From contig CM075942.1 of NCBI GenBank assembly GCA_038030265.1, positions 11,304,029 to 11,368,028 on the forward strand: a stretch of DNA of 64,000 nt, written 5' to 3'. Source of the stretch: Corythucha ciliata. Taxonomy: Eukaryota > Arthropoda > Insecta > Hemiptera > Tingidae. The notes beneath the pieces were generated by a model, which had not been told where the DNA came from, did no database searches, and was given only the letters and a program-made list of their open reading frames with translations. The position numbers and the translations under genes are program-made. Positions 43,434 to 53,792 of the stretch are shown one piece after another (positions within the stretch are counted from its first letter, which is position 1; every line of letters begins with the position of its first letter).

Positions 43434-43724
43434 TCACTTTTGTATGACTTCTATCGGTAATATTCAAGCGTGTATTTGGTTAACTAAAGTTCCACCTAAT
43501 CACATAAAGTCCTAAAAGAATACACCTAGCTCTTGAGCTAAGGGGCCCATTGGATTTCATCACTCGAGCTAATTAATTTTATCAGTCGCTGGTTAACGAC
43601 TACATTCGCGGGCACAGCTTTCATTGTCTCAGTACGGTAACTTTTCTTCTTTTAAACAAAAAATGTGTTCCAAAAAACTACAGTCGCATCTCAGTCGTTT
43701 CCAACGCTTAACTAGTAACGAGTT

Positions 43725-45563
43725 TTAACTAAATTGAGATTTAACGGATACGTAACCCGCGCCCCCGACTAAAGCTCGCTGAGGGAACAAGGGAATTAAA
43801 GGTGGCGGGGAAGAGGGAACGGTTCGACGGTGCGGGACCATTGACGATCCGCCTGAACCGGACGAAACGTGAGAGCACCCTTTGGTAATGTGGGAACGGA
43901 GGCCGCGCCGCGACGAGAACAGTCGACCGCAGGTTGCACAAGTGGCGGTGGAATCGCGGACGTGGGTTTTTAAGTGCGTCATAAGGTAGGCTTTGCATTT
44001 GAACGATTTCTTGCAGGTCTGAAATATAAAAAAAAAAAAGTTTTGTTGTTTCAAATTCCAGGGACAGCTCTGATTGAAGTGTGTGTAGGGGGGGGGGAGA
44101 GTTAACCTCGCACTGAACGTGTGTGTCAGTGTGTTCGGCTCGATGAACGTCGAGTTTACTTTTACGGTTGAACGCCGAGCCACAATCTGAGCAGACGTAG
44201 TCACAACGCCCTGTGTGGAGTGTCGTGTGAACGTCGAGTATGGACTTGCGGGCGAAGCCACGCCCGCAAAAGGTACACTGGTAGGGGCGTTCGCCGGTGT
44301 GAGATCTTTCGTGAACTCGTACGTCGTACTCGGAGGGAAACGTGCGACTACAATAGGAGCATTTGCTCTGTTTCGACCGGTGGTTTCGACGATTGTGTTT
44401 CCTCCAGGCGGACAAAGAGTCAAAATTTTCTGAGCACTCTGGGCAGGCGACTGGGAGTGGGTGTGAGGCGAGATGATCGCGGAGCTGAGATCGGCTGGTT
44501 GCTAAGAAGGCGCAGGCTGAACAAGTGAGTCCTTTTTTGTTCTGCAGAGGAGTTATGGAGGAGTCGATTATATCTGTGTCGGTTAGCGTCGTTCTGGAAG
44601 CGCATAAGTGAGTTTCGAGTCGGTCTCTAGTTTGGTATCGTTTCCGACAGTGTTGACATTGAAAAGGTCGCTGCTGGCCGACGTGTTCATCCATGTGAGA
44701 TCGTAAAGCCGCTCGGTCAGCGAATGTGGTGTTGCATAGTCGACATAAAAACAACTGGTCGGGGTTGGTTGAGTGAAGACGAGCCACGTGATCTTTCAGA
44801 TGAGCGTTTTGGGAAAAACTCTGACCACACTCTGAGCACCCAAAAGGCCGTTCGCCCGTATGAATCCTTAAATGGACCATTAGGGACGTTCGTGAGCTGA
44901 GTTGTTTGTTACAGATGTTACATAAGGCGGGCGAGTTTCGCACCACTTTGGATCCTGCGGTAATGACGCCGGTACCACATTCTGACTTCATGTGATAAGT
45001 AAGAGTGGATTTGTACCGGAACAGTGCAGAACATCTGAATCAAAATCAGGCTCTGAGTAAATAATATTTGGCTCATATATCCAACTAGGAACATACTCAT
45101 TGCACTTGAATTTGCATGCTGATTTAATAGAGTTCCCATTGACTTTTTTGAGTTTTCGCCGACTTACACTGGTCTCGGCTAAAAAATTAGCAACCTTGAA
45201 CTCCAGTTCGCTCTACAATCACTCAACATTAACTGGGCACTTCTCCGACTACCAGCTTGACGACATACTACCTTATCCTCTTCGTCACCATTCCCATTTG
45301 CAAGATTTAACGGACCGTCATCTTCCTCCTCCTTCAAGTCGAATCCGTTCTCCACGATTTCCTCCTTTATCCTTGTCTTCAACTGAGCCAATGTGACGCC
45401 GCATCTAAATTTCAGCAAACGCTGTTACAAAAACCCCATTTTTCAATGCCACCCCCCTCAATCAAGACGACGCTCTATACCTTGGAATATCCGGGTCGTC
45501 ATCTTCCGAAAAATCCCCGTCATCCTCCTCTGATTTCGTCGCATTTGAATCCTCCGTCTCCAT
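43725..45563 (-). CDS. Twelve-finger C2H2 protein, 504 residues, 5 exons
   Basis: A likely nuclear DNA-binding regulator, target unknown. Coding exons on the minus strand are 45563-45481, 45404-45272, 45173-45097, 45034-44107 and 44018-43725. They use GT/AG sites, phases match and total 1515 nt. The N-terminus is acidic (METEDSNATKSEEDDGDFSE and a second Glu/Asp run near residues 53-58 and 68-71). Twelve fingers follow from residue 96; two are joined to a neighbour by a classical HTGERP linker (HLRIHTGERPFGCSECG and HERSHTGERPYQCTFCG). Finger 1 and finger 12 end in Cys (C2HC), and finger 5 also appears to. Introns 3 and 4 each cut between the two zinc-binding cysteines of a finger (CNE|C and CE|TC). 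Exon 2 and 3 acceptors were chosen to keep frame; a neater upstream acceptor exists for exon 2, see 45851-45886. Confidence 0.9.
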
Positions 45564-46660
45564 TTCTCGAACGCGATTTTTCTTAGCACACCGAAATTAC
45601 ACGTACCCCACCTCACGCCACTCGTGCATCACAACTTGCGTTAAAATTCTCATTCACATTCTTAATTAATTAGTCAAAAAAAAGGGAAGCTGAACGCAAT
45701 TTTCCCTTCAAAAGATTATCAGTCACTATCTGAAAATGATAAGATCACTATCAAGTTTTTTTTTCTCATCCCCCCTCCCCACTGCTTCACCAAGCATTAG
45801 AGCTCCTAGCGCTTCCGGCAAATAAACGTGATTTAAGAGGGGCGGTTCACCTTGACCCTCGCAGATTTCTTCGTAACCGCCGACATCCTAATGCTTGTTC
45901 TTGGTATTTTACGGCTAATTTCACGAAGGGGGTGGGATTGACGTTTTAATGAAATGCAGCACTAAATAGACGCTTGTAGACCATAAGCAACAGTCGAACA
46001 GTCGAAGCAACAGCCAAGAAAAGGATTTTGAACAAATTCCGAAATAGACGCTAATTCACCTTAAAAGGACGATCTATCTATCTGGAGCGATTCACCTAAG
46101 TTTCCTCAGTTAAGTCTTCGATTGCGGTTTTAACTGCATTGCTATGACACCAATGGTTCAAATCAATTCCCCCTTCATGCCCAGTATACCTTAAAATTAA
46201 AATATTGGACGCATATTTGTTTAGCCAAGTGAATATTAATATTTATCCCGGAGAAGAAATAGAACGACGAGTCAAATTTTGTTCGCAGAGGCGAATATAC
46301 AAGATCAATTTGTCATAAATAAATAGCTATCGACAAATCAATAACCTACCTCCCATGCTACTACTACGCCTTCACATTCTAATTTTTTGCGATCGTTGAC
46401 CTTTCTTTTTCTAAATTCAATTCCTATTAAGATAAACGTTCTATCCACCCCTTGAAACCATCCGACACACAATACAAGATACCTGACTTCGGGGAACTTG
46501 TAAGGTCGTGTGGGAAAAAAAGTCAACGACCTTTGTGCTGAGGGGTGTGTATGACAATAATTACTCCAGTCCAGTCGAAATTCGTTAGAAGTTATATTAT
46601 TATTTTTTCCAAATCAAAAATTGTAAATCAGTTGTGTTATATTGAGAATATGTTGGGGCC
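45564..46660. other. Upstream flank of the twelve-finger gene
   Basis: Probable promoter side of the minus-strand gene. Besides the candidate 36-nt exon at 45886-45851 I see only AT-rich unique DNA and a poly(T) run near 45757. No other gene is supported. Confidence 0.45.
45851..45886 (-). CDS. Possible alternative first exon of the twelve-finger gene
   Basis: ATG at 45886 opens 12 codons (MSAVTKKSARVK) and ends at an AAG|GTGAAC donor in phase 0. It joins in frame either to an acceptor before KNRVREMETEDS (just upstream of the 45563 ATG) or to the stronger TAACAG acceptor of exon 2 before RLLKFRCGVTLAQ. Both give open proteins. It is short, so chance is a real alternative. Confidence 0.35.
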
Positions 46661-46667
46661 TGTTACC

Positions 46668-47036
46668 CAAAGCAAACAACAGGTGGCGACCGTTAATTTC
46701 TTGCATCTTCAACCCTCATCTTCGGGTCGTCCGAACGACCCCCCATTAAGCCACACCGCGTCAGTGTTTATGTGTACGAAGGTGGTTAGCAAAGTTTGAG
46801 TCGATCTTGTGTTTGTTATATGATGCTGTGTGTTCCCTGTATCGTTGTCTCAACTTCCTTCCGGTTTGCCCAATGTAAACTTCGTCGCATGAACATGTTA
46901 ACTTGTATACCCCATTTTGATCATAATATGTCGGTTTTTTCGGCTTTTGCTCGTGTCGCGTTCCTAATCGTATTGTCAGTCCTCAATGCTACGTTCAAAC
47001 CTTTCTTGGTAAAAAAGTTGGTAAGTCGGTACAGGG
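46668..47036 (-). mobile_element. Penelope-like element fragment (GIY-YIG region), antisense
   Basis: The minus strand matches the GIY-YIG portion of the Penelope-like element at 52100-52420, including TNFFTKKGLNVALRTDNTIR. Both share a downstream block with GGTCGTTCGGACGACCCGAAGAT. The left end diverges from the other copy after that block. It is a fragment without the reverse transcriptase. Confidence 0.85.
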
Positions 47037-48100
47037 GCGTAGCCAGCCCGTGATCAAGGGGAGGGCAGCCAGCTGGGCACGGGTCCACAGTTGGCCGCGG
47101 GGGGGGGGGCACGTCTTGAGAAAAAATTTTAGCGGATGAAATCCAGAAAAGGACATTTTGCGGCTAAGACTAAGGAAAAACATCCATTCACGGTTAAAAT
47201 TGAGTAATAGCGTTGATTCACGTTAAACGTGAGAAATAAATCTCATTATTCGCGGTTGAAATTGAGAAAACATACCAATTTGCAGTTTCCACGATGCAAA
47301 GTCCGCGACGAAATTAAGAAAATGCGCTAATTCACGGGTTATAGAGCTCTTTACACACCTAAACTTGACGAAATAAATTGCCCGTTCAATGTAGAAATGA
47401 GAAAAATCACTCGCTTGCGGCTAAAATTGGGGAAAAACACCAATTCACGGCTAAAATTGAGAAATGGTGCTTATTTTACGCAGGTAAAATTGAGAGAAGG
47501 CGCCAGATCGTGGTGTCTCAAACAAACATCTCGGTAAACATTGCGTAAAAGTGCTAATTTACCGTTTTTATACACATATATGGTAAGTTTGCGGGTACAA
47601 TTGAGAAAGAGCGCGTAGATTTTTGAAAAAGTGCTTATATTCACGGCTAAAATTAAGGAAAATTGTTCGTTCGGAGGTGAAATTGGTTTCGCGATGCAAC
47701 GTCCAAGTCAAAATTAATGAAATTCGCTCACATGCGGGTTATGTGGACCTTTTCACTGCTACCATTTGAAGGGGGAAAAAATTGCTCAAGGCAGAATTGG
47801 GCAAAAGCACTAATTTGCTGTTATAATTGAGGGAAAATGAATTGACAAAAATTGTCACCGTTTGTTGTTGATTGATGGAATTGTTGTGGCTAAAATTGAG
47901 AAATTGAGTTCATCCACAGGTTAAATTGAGGAAAAACTGTTCTTTTGCGACTGAAGTTGACAGATCGAACGCACCAATTCGCGGTTAGGCTATGCCCAGT
48001 GCTGGCCGCAATTGAAATAATAAATAAAAATGCGTAATTTCACGGTTTTTTGAGACATTTTAACGGCTAAAATGGGTTATTAATATTACCAGTTTTTAAG
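47036..48100 (+). repeat. Minisatellite family M2, forward array
   Basis: After an AGGGGCGTAGCCAG-type boundary and a poly(G) tract near 47100, degenerate 30-33-bp units (CGGCTAAAATTGAGAAAAA, CGCTAATTCACGG) run for about 1 kb. It lies next to the antisense Penelope fragment. Confidence 0.7.
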
Positions 48101-48349
48101 CCATACAACTTGATTAATGTTATGTTTTTAGGGTTTTGGCATCGTCGTCAGAGAACTTTTTTTTTTTTTTTTTTCACAAACATTAATCAAGAAAATGGGT
48201 TGTTTATAGCCTTCTATTTCGAATTTTATGTCGAAAAACTGAAACTTCTCCCCCCGGAAAGTGATAACTGTGGAGCTAAACTTTAAATTTTTGGCCTGAG
48301 ACGGTAAACAGAGCTGGCATTTCCTCTCCCAGTCTGAATGGCACAGCGG

Positions 48350-48640
48350 GCTAAACACGATTTCCTATCCAAAACACACAAAATTGGGCGTCGTACCTGC
48401 GAAAATGGGATTTTAGCGCGAAAAATCAGCAAAATCGGTTTCAAAGTTAAGCCGACCCTCGAAGTCGGTTTGTCAGCAACAAACGTCCGCGAATTATTGA
48501 TTTTTGGTGAAACCGATAAGCGAAAATGTGTTGTTTTTTTTAGTGAGGAAAATCCGCAAAATTGGTTTTATGGATCGAAATGCAAGACATTTGAGGAAGA
48601 AATGTCAGTAAAAGTGATGTCTTAGCGGTCGAAATCAGTG
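48350..48640. repeat. Minisatellite family M3, short array
   Basis: Units such as AAAATCCGCAAAATTGGTTT and AAATCAGCAAAATCGGTTTC resemble the 37.5-39.1 kb array. Highly degenerate. Confidence 0.5.
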
Positions 48641-49408
48641 ATGCTGGTTGCTTAGTGACGCAGAGATTGTAATGTGCGAAATTTGGTTTTCATCACCAAA
48701 AAAAAAAAAAAAAAAAAATCGCTCCGGCAGCTGGCGGTTGGAAAGAGTGCATTTCATTCCGTATACGGATACCCTAAGCCGACCCAGAAGTAATAATTTT
48801 GATACCATAATTTGTTTCATTAAGCCCAACTTCTTCCTTTATATTCACCGATGTCGAAAAGTTTCGGTAGTTTTCCAAGGGCTTTGTTATATTAAATTTT
48901 TGTGCCGTATTTTATAATACCTAAACGTGTGAATTTAAGCGATTTAAGCGATTTTTGAAATTTCATCCCCCATTTCACCCTCCCCTATCAAAGTTTTCGA
49001 TAAATTTCAATGGAACCCAGGGCTTTCGTTACATTAAATTATTGAGTCGAATTTTAGAGTGCTAAGATGAACTAGTAAAGTTCAACGCTATTTTTACACT
49101 TCCACACCGGAAGGACCACCCCCACCACCTTGAATTTTTCGAAAAATTAAAATGGGAATCAAAGGCTACTATATCATGGAGTATACGTACCGAATATAAT
49201 GCTTCTAGAATCAACTGGTGATTTATAGTGATTTTTCGACCATTTAACCCCTATTCCCCCCCCTCCACATTGACCGATTTGGCCCAAATGCAATACCGAC
49301 CGGGGTCTTATGACTACTGATTTTTGTGCCAAAGCGCGTTCCGCTAAATTGATTTCTTCGAGAGTTATCGTGCTAACAAGAAAACGGCCATGATATTATA
49401 AATAAATC
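48640..49408. other. Stretch without recognisable gene
   Basis: Contains poly(A) near 48700 and repeated phrases around ATTTTTCGAAAAAT/AATTTCAATGG. These suggest an old dispersed repeat of the kind that is T-rich and non-coding. Confidence 0.4.
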
Positions 49409-49431
49409 TATATATATATATATATATATAT
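49409..49431. repeat. (TA)n microsatellite
   Basis: About eleven uninterrupted TA units. Confidence 0.9.
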
Positions 49432-49533
49432 GAATCCTGGAGACCACTGAATTCGTGTTCTAGAGGTTCTGAAACGTGAAAAAAACATGACATGACCCAT
49501 GTTTGCCACCATCACGACGAGACCAATAGTGCA

Positions 49534-49534
<1 letters not shown>

Positions 49535-49581
<47 letters not shown>
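49535..49581 (+). repeat. 47-nt poly(A) tract
   Basis: An uninterrupted A tract of about 47 nt. It may be the tail of a short retroposed sequence to its left (49440-49534), but I could not identify a target-site duplication. Confidence 0.7.
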
Positions 49582-49582
<1 letters not shown>

Positions 49583-50101
49583 AGCGAAATTGGTGTATGT
49601 ATTAGTAGTAGGCGAAATTCGAGTAATTGTTTCTGTTGCTGAGCAATTCCTGCAAAAGTTTTAATCATTAAAAAAGTGTGGCGTAATTTCCCCTCGTACT
49701 ATCTATCCCCTCTTGAAGAACTTTGAAATTTATTTAAAAATCACCAATTGCACTAATCGGGCTGCAACTACCATTGAAATCCTTTTGTCCATGTGCCAAT
49801 TCACCGGTATACTTTTCTCCCAAATCGGACATTCATGCAAGTTTAGCCATTTTCAGTGGTGTGCGGAATTGTCTATTTGGCATTTCCCACCCATAAGAAC
49901 ATCGTCAATATCTAATTTTGAAGCATGTGATTAGGGCACTCTAACATTTTTTGTTTACAAATAACAAGAAAATTTTGAGAAAAATTGTCCCCCTGAATCA
50001 AGGTACATAGACTTACAGAGGTATGCTCTTAAGTAAGCAAATTTTTGTCAAAATTGACGTCACTGGAGTAAAAAACATAATGGGGGACCACACCTCACAT
50101 T

Positions 50102-50348
50102 CGTCGGCTAAGGCGTGATACCTCATATGTCCAAAAACCAAACTTTACAGGAGAACAAAAAATCATTTTAAAAATCCCTATTTTTACGTTAATTTCAAAT
50201 TTTTGGCAATTCTCCCATAAAAAATTATATTGATTATCTTGAAAACAAAATTTATGATAATCAAGTTAGGTATCTAACGAGAAATTTTGATACCAAAACC
50301 TATTTTTCGCCAAACTGTCACTTACGAGGTATCACGCCTTAGCCGACG
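50102..50348. mobile_element. MITE, ~247 bp, 23-bp TIRs
   Basis: CGTCGGCTAAGGCGTGATAC at the left end is mirrored exactly at 50326-50348. The interior is AT-rich without coding capacity. Target-site duplication is not obvious. Confidence 0.8.
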
Positions 50349-50754
50349 CTATGAAGCTTCCCCTCCCATGGTTTTTCCCTTGGAATTTCTTTGTAGATCA
50401 AGCAAAAAATGAATAAAAAGCCAAAAATAAGAGCCTAGAAATTTTTTTAAAAGCGATATATAATTTGGCGGAGTCGTTCCTTGGACCTTATGTACCGTTT
50501 TAAGGCCCAGTTAATTGTAACGTACCGCGTGAAGCCCCGTGTATTCAGTACAGACAGCTCTCGGCGCAGAGACGGGCGAGTTTACTTAAGTGTATCAGTG
50601 AGAAACGACCAGTAAGCTTCATGAGGGAGCAAGGAAGGGCTTCCCTGCTGCCCGCGACAATCACGCTCACGAGCATTTCTTAGATATAGGTTGGACCATA
50701 AAACTGAAGTTTAAAAGTGTTCCCTGTCATGTATAAAAAAAACGCTGTGAATTA

Positions 50755-51075
50755 TCGAAAAATTTTATTATTCATGGACGAAGTCAAATCCTGCTTGAAA
50801 TTACATGAAAATCGACACCCCACACCCCTATGATCCCAAATCCTTTGAAAATCCCCATTTTGGACCCGCTTCTGGCCCATAAAACCCCAGGGAGTTATTT
50901 GATCAAACTGATCAGATGTTAGTACCAACTAGACCCCAAATGGAGTCCATCTGCGAAAGAACGAGTTTTTCGAGCAATCCTAGGGCATGATATGACCCGG
51001 ACGGCGGACGGACATTTTTTTTATTTATTTCAGATTTGGATTCTACGCACTTTGAAACGTAAAACTACGTTTTTT
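50755..51075 (-). repeat. Dispersed repeat family, copy C
   Basis: Reverse-complement relative of 1890-2180 and 42190-42715. It contains TGGACCCGCTTCTGGCCCAT and GGCATGATATGACCCGGACG-like blocks. It directly abuts the Penelope-like N-terminal fragment near 51080. Confidence 0.75.
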
Positions 51076-51084
51076 GATTCTACG

Positions 51085-51480
51085 TTCTTGATCTTCTTCT
51101 GGCAAAAAGGAAATTGCATGCTCACTATCAACGATATTTTGTTCGATATCTCTCTGTATATTGTTGCGTTGTATGTTGTGTTTTAATCCTTTCTCAAGTA
51201 AGTCAGTTTCCTCCTTAGTTAGTGTAGTAATGGTCATATTTATACTAGTCTAGGAAAGAACTTATGGTCACTGCAAGTCTTTGTAGTATTCTTTGGTGTG
51301 AGCTTGTCTAATTTGTTTTGTAGAGTTTTGTATTTTTTCGATAAACTCTTATGTGTAGTTTTTCTAATGTGAGTGATAATGTCCAGTAAGTGCGAAATTG
51401 GTATTTTGTTGGTCAACTGGAGATGGAGTTTAAAAAGGGCCTTGTTCAGTTCATCTTTTTTAGTATACAATGATCTCAAC
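51085..51480 (-). pseudogene. Penelope-like element N-terminal region, inverted
   Basis: The minus strand encodes LRAELRSLYTKKDELNKALF and LHLQLTNKIPISHLLDI. After a frame break come LTKEETDLLEKGLKHNIQRN and DSEHAISFLPEEDQE. These segments are typical of the region preceding the reverse transcriptase in Penelope-like polyproteins. The fragment is head-to-head with the plus-strand RT fragment starting near 51480. Frame breaks show it is dead. Confidence 0.75.
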
Positions 51481-53690
51481 TCAGCTCTCAACCACTCCCT
51501 CTGTGCTGCAGTTTGATGGGAATATATACAAACAGCTAGATGGACTGGTAATGGGTAACCCAACCTCACAGCCATCCTTTCTGAAGCCTTCCTGCAACAT
51601 TTGGAAGAGGCATTCACACAGAGGCTGCGTGAGGATCATGGCGTCACTTTCTATGCTCGCTATGTGGACGATATATTGTGTATAATGCCAAAACATGACG
51701 TCAACCGAGTATTGGACTTCTTAATAAACGGTGTACACAAAAATATTAAGTTTACGGTCGAAGAAGAGATTGATCAGTCAATTAATTATTTAGATATCAA
51801 CACAACCCAAAATAGCCCTTCAGGAAAAATACTGCGTCTGATGTGGTAATCCATAATTCCTCCTCCCATCCCATCCAGCACAAACTGTCGGCCTTCCGAA
51901 GTTTGGTACACCGACTTAACAGTATCCCCATGTCAGAGACAAACTACAGAAACGAACTTAACCTAATTTACCAAATAGCGGTAAATAACGGATACGAGAC
52001 AAGAACAATTGACAAGTTACTGAAACAGAAACAGAAACTACAGAGAAAAATGCCTGACAGTAGTGATGTGAAAAAATGGACATCATTAACCTTCACCGGA
52101 AGAGAAACATACCGACTTACCAACTTTTTTACCAAGAAAGGTTTAAACGTTTGAGGACTGACAATACGATTAGGAACGCGACACGAGCAAAAGCCGAAAA
52201 AACCGACATATATGATCAAAATGGGGTATACAAGTTAACATGTTCATGCGACGAAGTCTACATTGGGCAAACCGGAAGGAAGTTGAGACAACGATACAGG
52301 GAACACATAGCATCATATAAAAAACACAAGATCGACTCAAACTTTGCTAACCACCTTCGTACACATAAACACTGATGCGGTGTGGCTTAATGGGGGTCGT
52401 TCGGACGACCCGAAGATATCAAGCCCCGTAGTATCTATCAAGCTCCACCGAGGTTGAGGGAGCGAATAAAAATAATAACCGGAGTCTTCTCTACGGTCTG
52501 GCACGGATGCCTATCGGTGGTCAGGTCCACAATAGGGTTTCCCTTCGACAAGCGTCCGGAGTCTTCTCAACGGATATGTCGAGCTTGGAAGGTTCCCGCA
52601 AGGTTATCCTGCCGGTCCGATTGTATATATGCGTCAAGTGTATGACGACTTTAACAGTGACGGTCTAATCCACAATATGGTTGCCTTTCAACAAGCGTCC
52701 GGAGTCTTCTCAATAACGGATATGTTATCCGTCTGATTTGCTTGGATCTATGCGTCAAGTTTATGACCACTTGAGCCAGGGGCGGTCTAATCCACAATAG
52801 GGTGTCCACTTCAACAAGCGTCCGGAGACTTCTCCACGGAGTAGAGCTTGAGCTAGAGGTTCCCGTAAGGTTATCCGCACCACTGGTCGCAAAAAAACAA
52901 AACGGGCTATGAGGCCACGATCAGGGTCAGCCTTATACCAACCGGTCAGGATCGAATCACTGAGGGGTCATAAAGGTTCCCAATAGGCTTTGCCCGTTGA
53001 TGCCTTGGTAGGATGTGACGTCGTCTCAATTGACCGCTGGACGTTTTCCCGTACGGCGTGATTTTTGGTGAGCGCTCCTTCGCTTCGGGAAGACTGTGTC
53101 GTCGCTGTATAGTACTTCCGGCTCGTCGTGGGTCCTGGAGTTCCCAGTCGTTGAAGCCGCTGGAGGGTCGTACTGTTTCCCAGTCGAGTAGTCCGTTCGC
53201 AGGCTGAAGATCTGGTCCAGGTTGCTGGGGTGTTTCCCGTTTGACTTCTCGACTTGAAGTGAGCTCTCGAGTGCCGGCGCTCTGGTTATATAGTCGGTGG
53301 GTGGTTTCCGCCCACTCCCACCCGCTCGGGTGGCTCAGTGGGTTGACCGGTGGGTGGTTCCCTTTCCGACTTTTCCCCCACCTGGAGGGCTCCCTTTTTT
53401 TTTGTGTAGGGACGTCTTGGAATTTTTTTTTTTTCCCTGGGATGGGCGACTTGCCTAATTAATTGTTTGCGGTGTTAATCACCCGACGTCAACACCAACC
53501 ACAAAACATAACACAATCCATGAAACGTATACACGCAAGCCAGAAAGGACGAAGACTAAACATACTGGAGAACATGGAAATGTACAAACAAAAAACGTTC
53601 GAGGGAAGCATCATCAACGGACAGCTCAACACCACTAATTTATTTATTTATTTTTATTCGCATTAGAAACCACGAAAATACAAAGTAAAA
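51480..53690 (+). pseudogene. Penelope-like element: RT and split GIY-YIG endonuclease, broken
   Basis: Read across several frameshifts, the plus strand gives YKQLDGLVMGNPTSQ, the catalytic FYARYVDDILCIMPKHD, INYLDINTTQN, VIHNSSSHPIQHKLSAFRS and RTDNTIRNATRAKAEKTDIY. It then gives the GIY-YIG core YKLTCSCDEVYIGQTGRKLR and HIASYKKHKIDSNFANHL. After about 1.1 kb of non-coding repeat-containing DNA, a downstream stretch gives KGRRLNILENMEMYKQK, expected for the C-terminal end of the endonuclease. The family is established (Penelope RT plus GIY-YIG). The 1.1-kb interruption could be an insertion or an intron-like segment. Confidence 0.85.
52520..52870 (+). repeat. Three imperfect ~130-bp tandem repeats inside the Penelope-like region
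   Basis: The phrase CACAATAGGGT, TTCAACAAGCGTCCGGAG and TCTTCTC recurs near 52528, 52669 and 52793, giving periods of about 126-141 bp. Units also share CGGATATG and TATGCGTCAAGT. They fall in the 1.1-kb segment that splits the GIY-YIG coding region. Confidence 0.7.
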
Positions 53691-53725
53691 ACAAAAATAA
53701 CTTCTGACACTATCTTTGCTCCTCT

Positions 53726-53736
53726 AAAGGAGGTTT
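53726..53736 (+). repeat. Target-site duplication, left copy
   Basis: AAAGGAGGTTT here recurs at 57779-57789 (the first As are ambiguous with the poly(A) tail). The two copies bracket the U6 fragment plus the retrotransposon as one unit. Confidence 0.85.
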
Positions 53737-53737
53737 T

Positions 53738-53754
53738 GTACTTGCTTCGGCAGT

Positions 53755-53792
<38 letters not shown>
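53738..53792 (+). ncRNA. U6: 5' 55 nt of U6 snRNA, fused to a retrotransposon
   Basis: GTACTTGCTTCGGCAGTACA starts a match to U6 snRNA that includes the universally conserved ACATATACTAAAATTGGAAC and GATACAGAGAAGATTAGC. The 5' stem-loop closes as GTAC/GTAC, a compensatory variant of GTGC/GCAC in human U6. The match stops after GATTAGC. The conserved continuation ATGGCCCCTGCGC, which includes part of the U4-pairing region and the rest of U6, is missing. It is therefore a reverse-transcribed fragment and not a functional gene. It begins one base after the target-site duplication. Confidence 0.95.

Noticed and set aside
53738..53792. Functional U6 gene or a U6-targeting retrotransposon insertion
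   Set aside because: Only the 5' 55 nt are present and the U6 3' part does not follow the poly(A) tail. The target-site duplication flanks non-U6 DNA, so the site was not a U6 gene.
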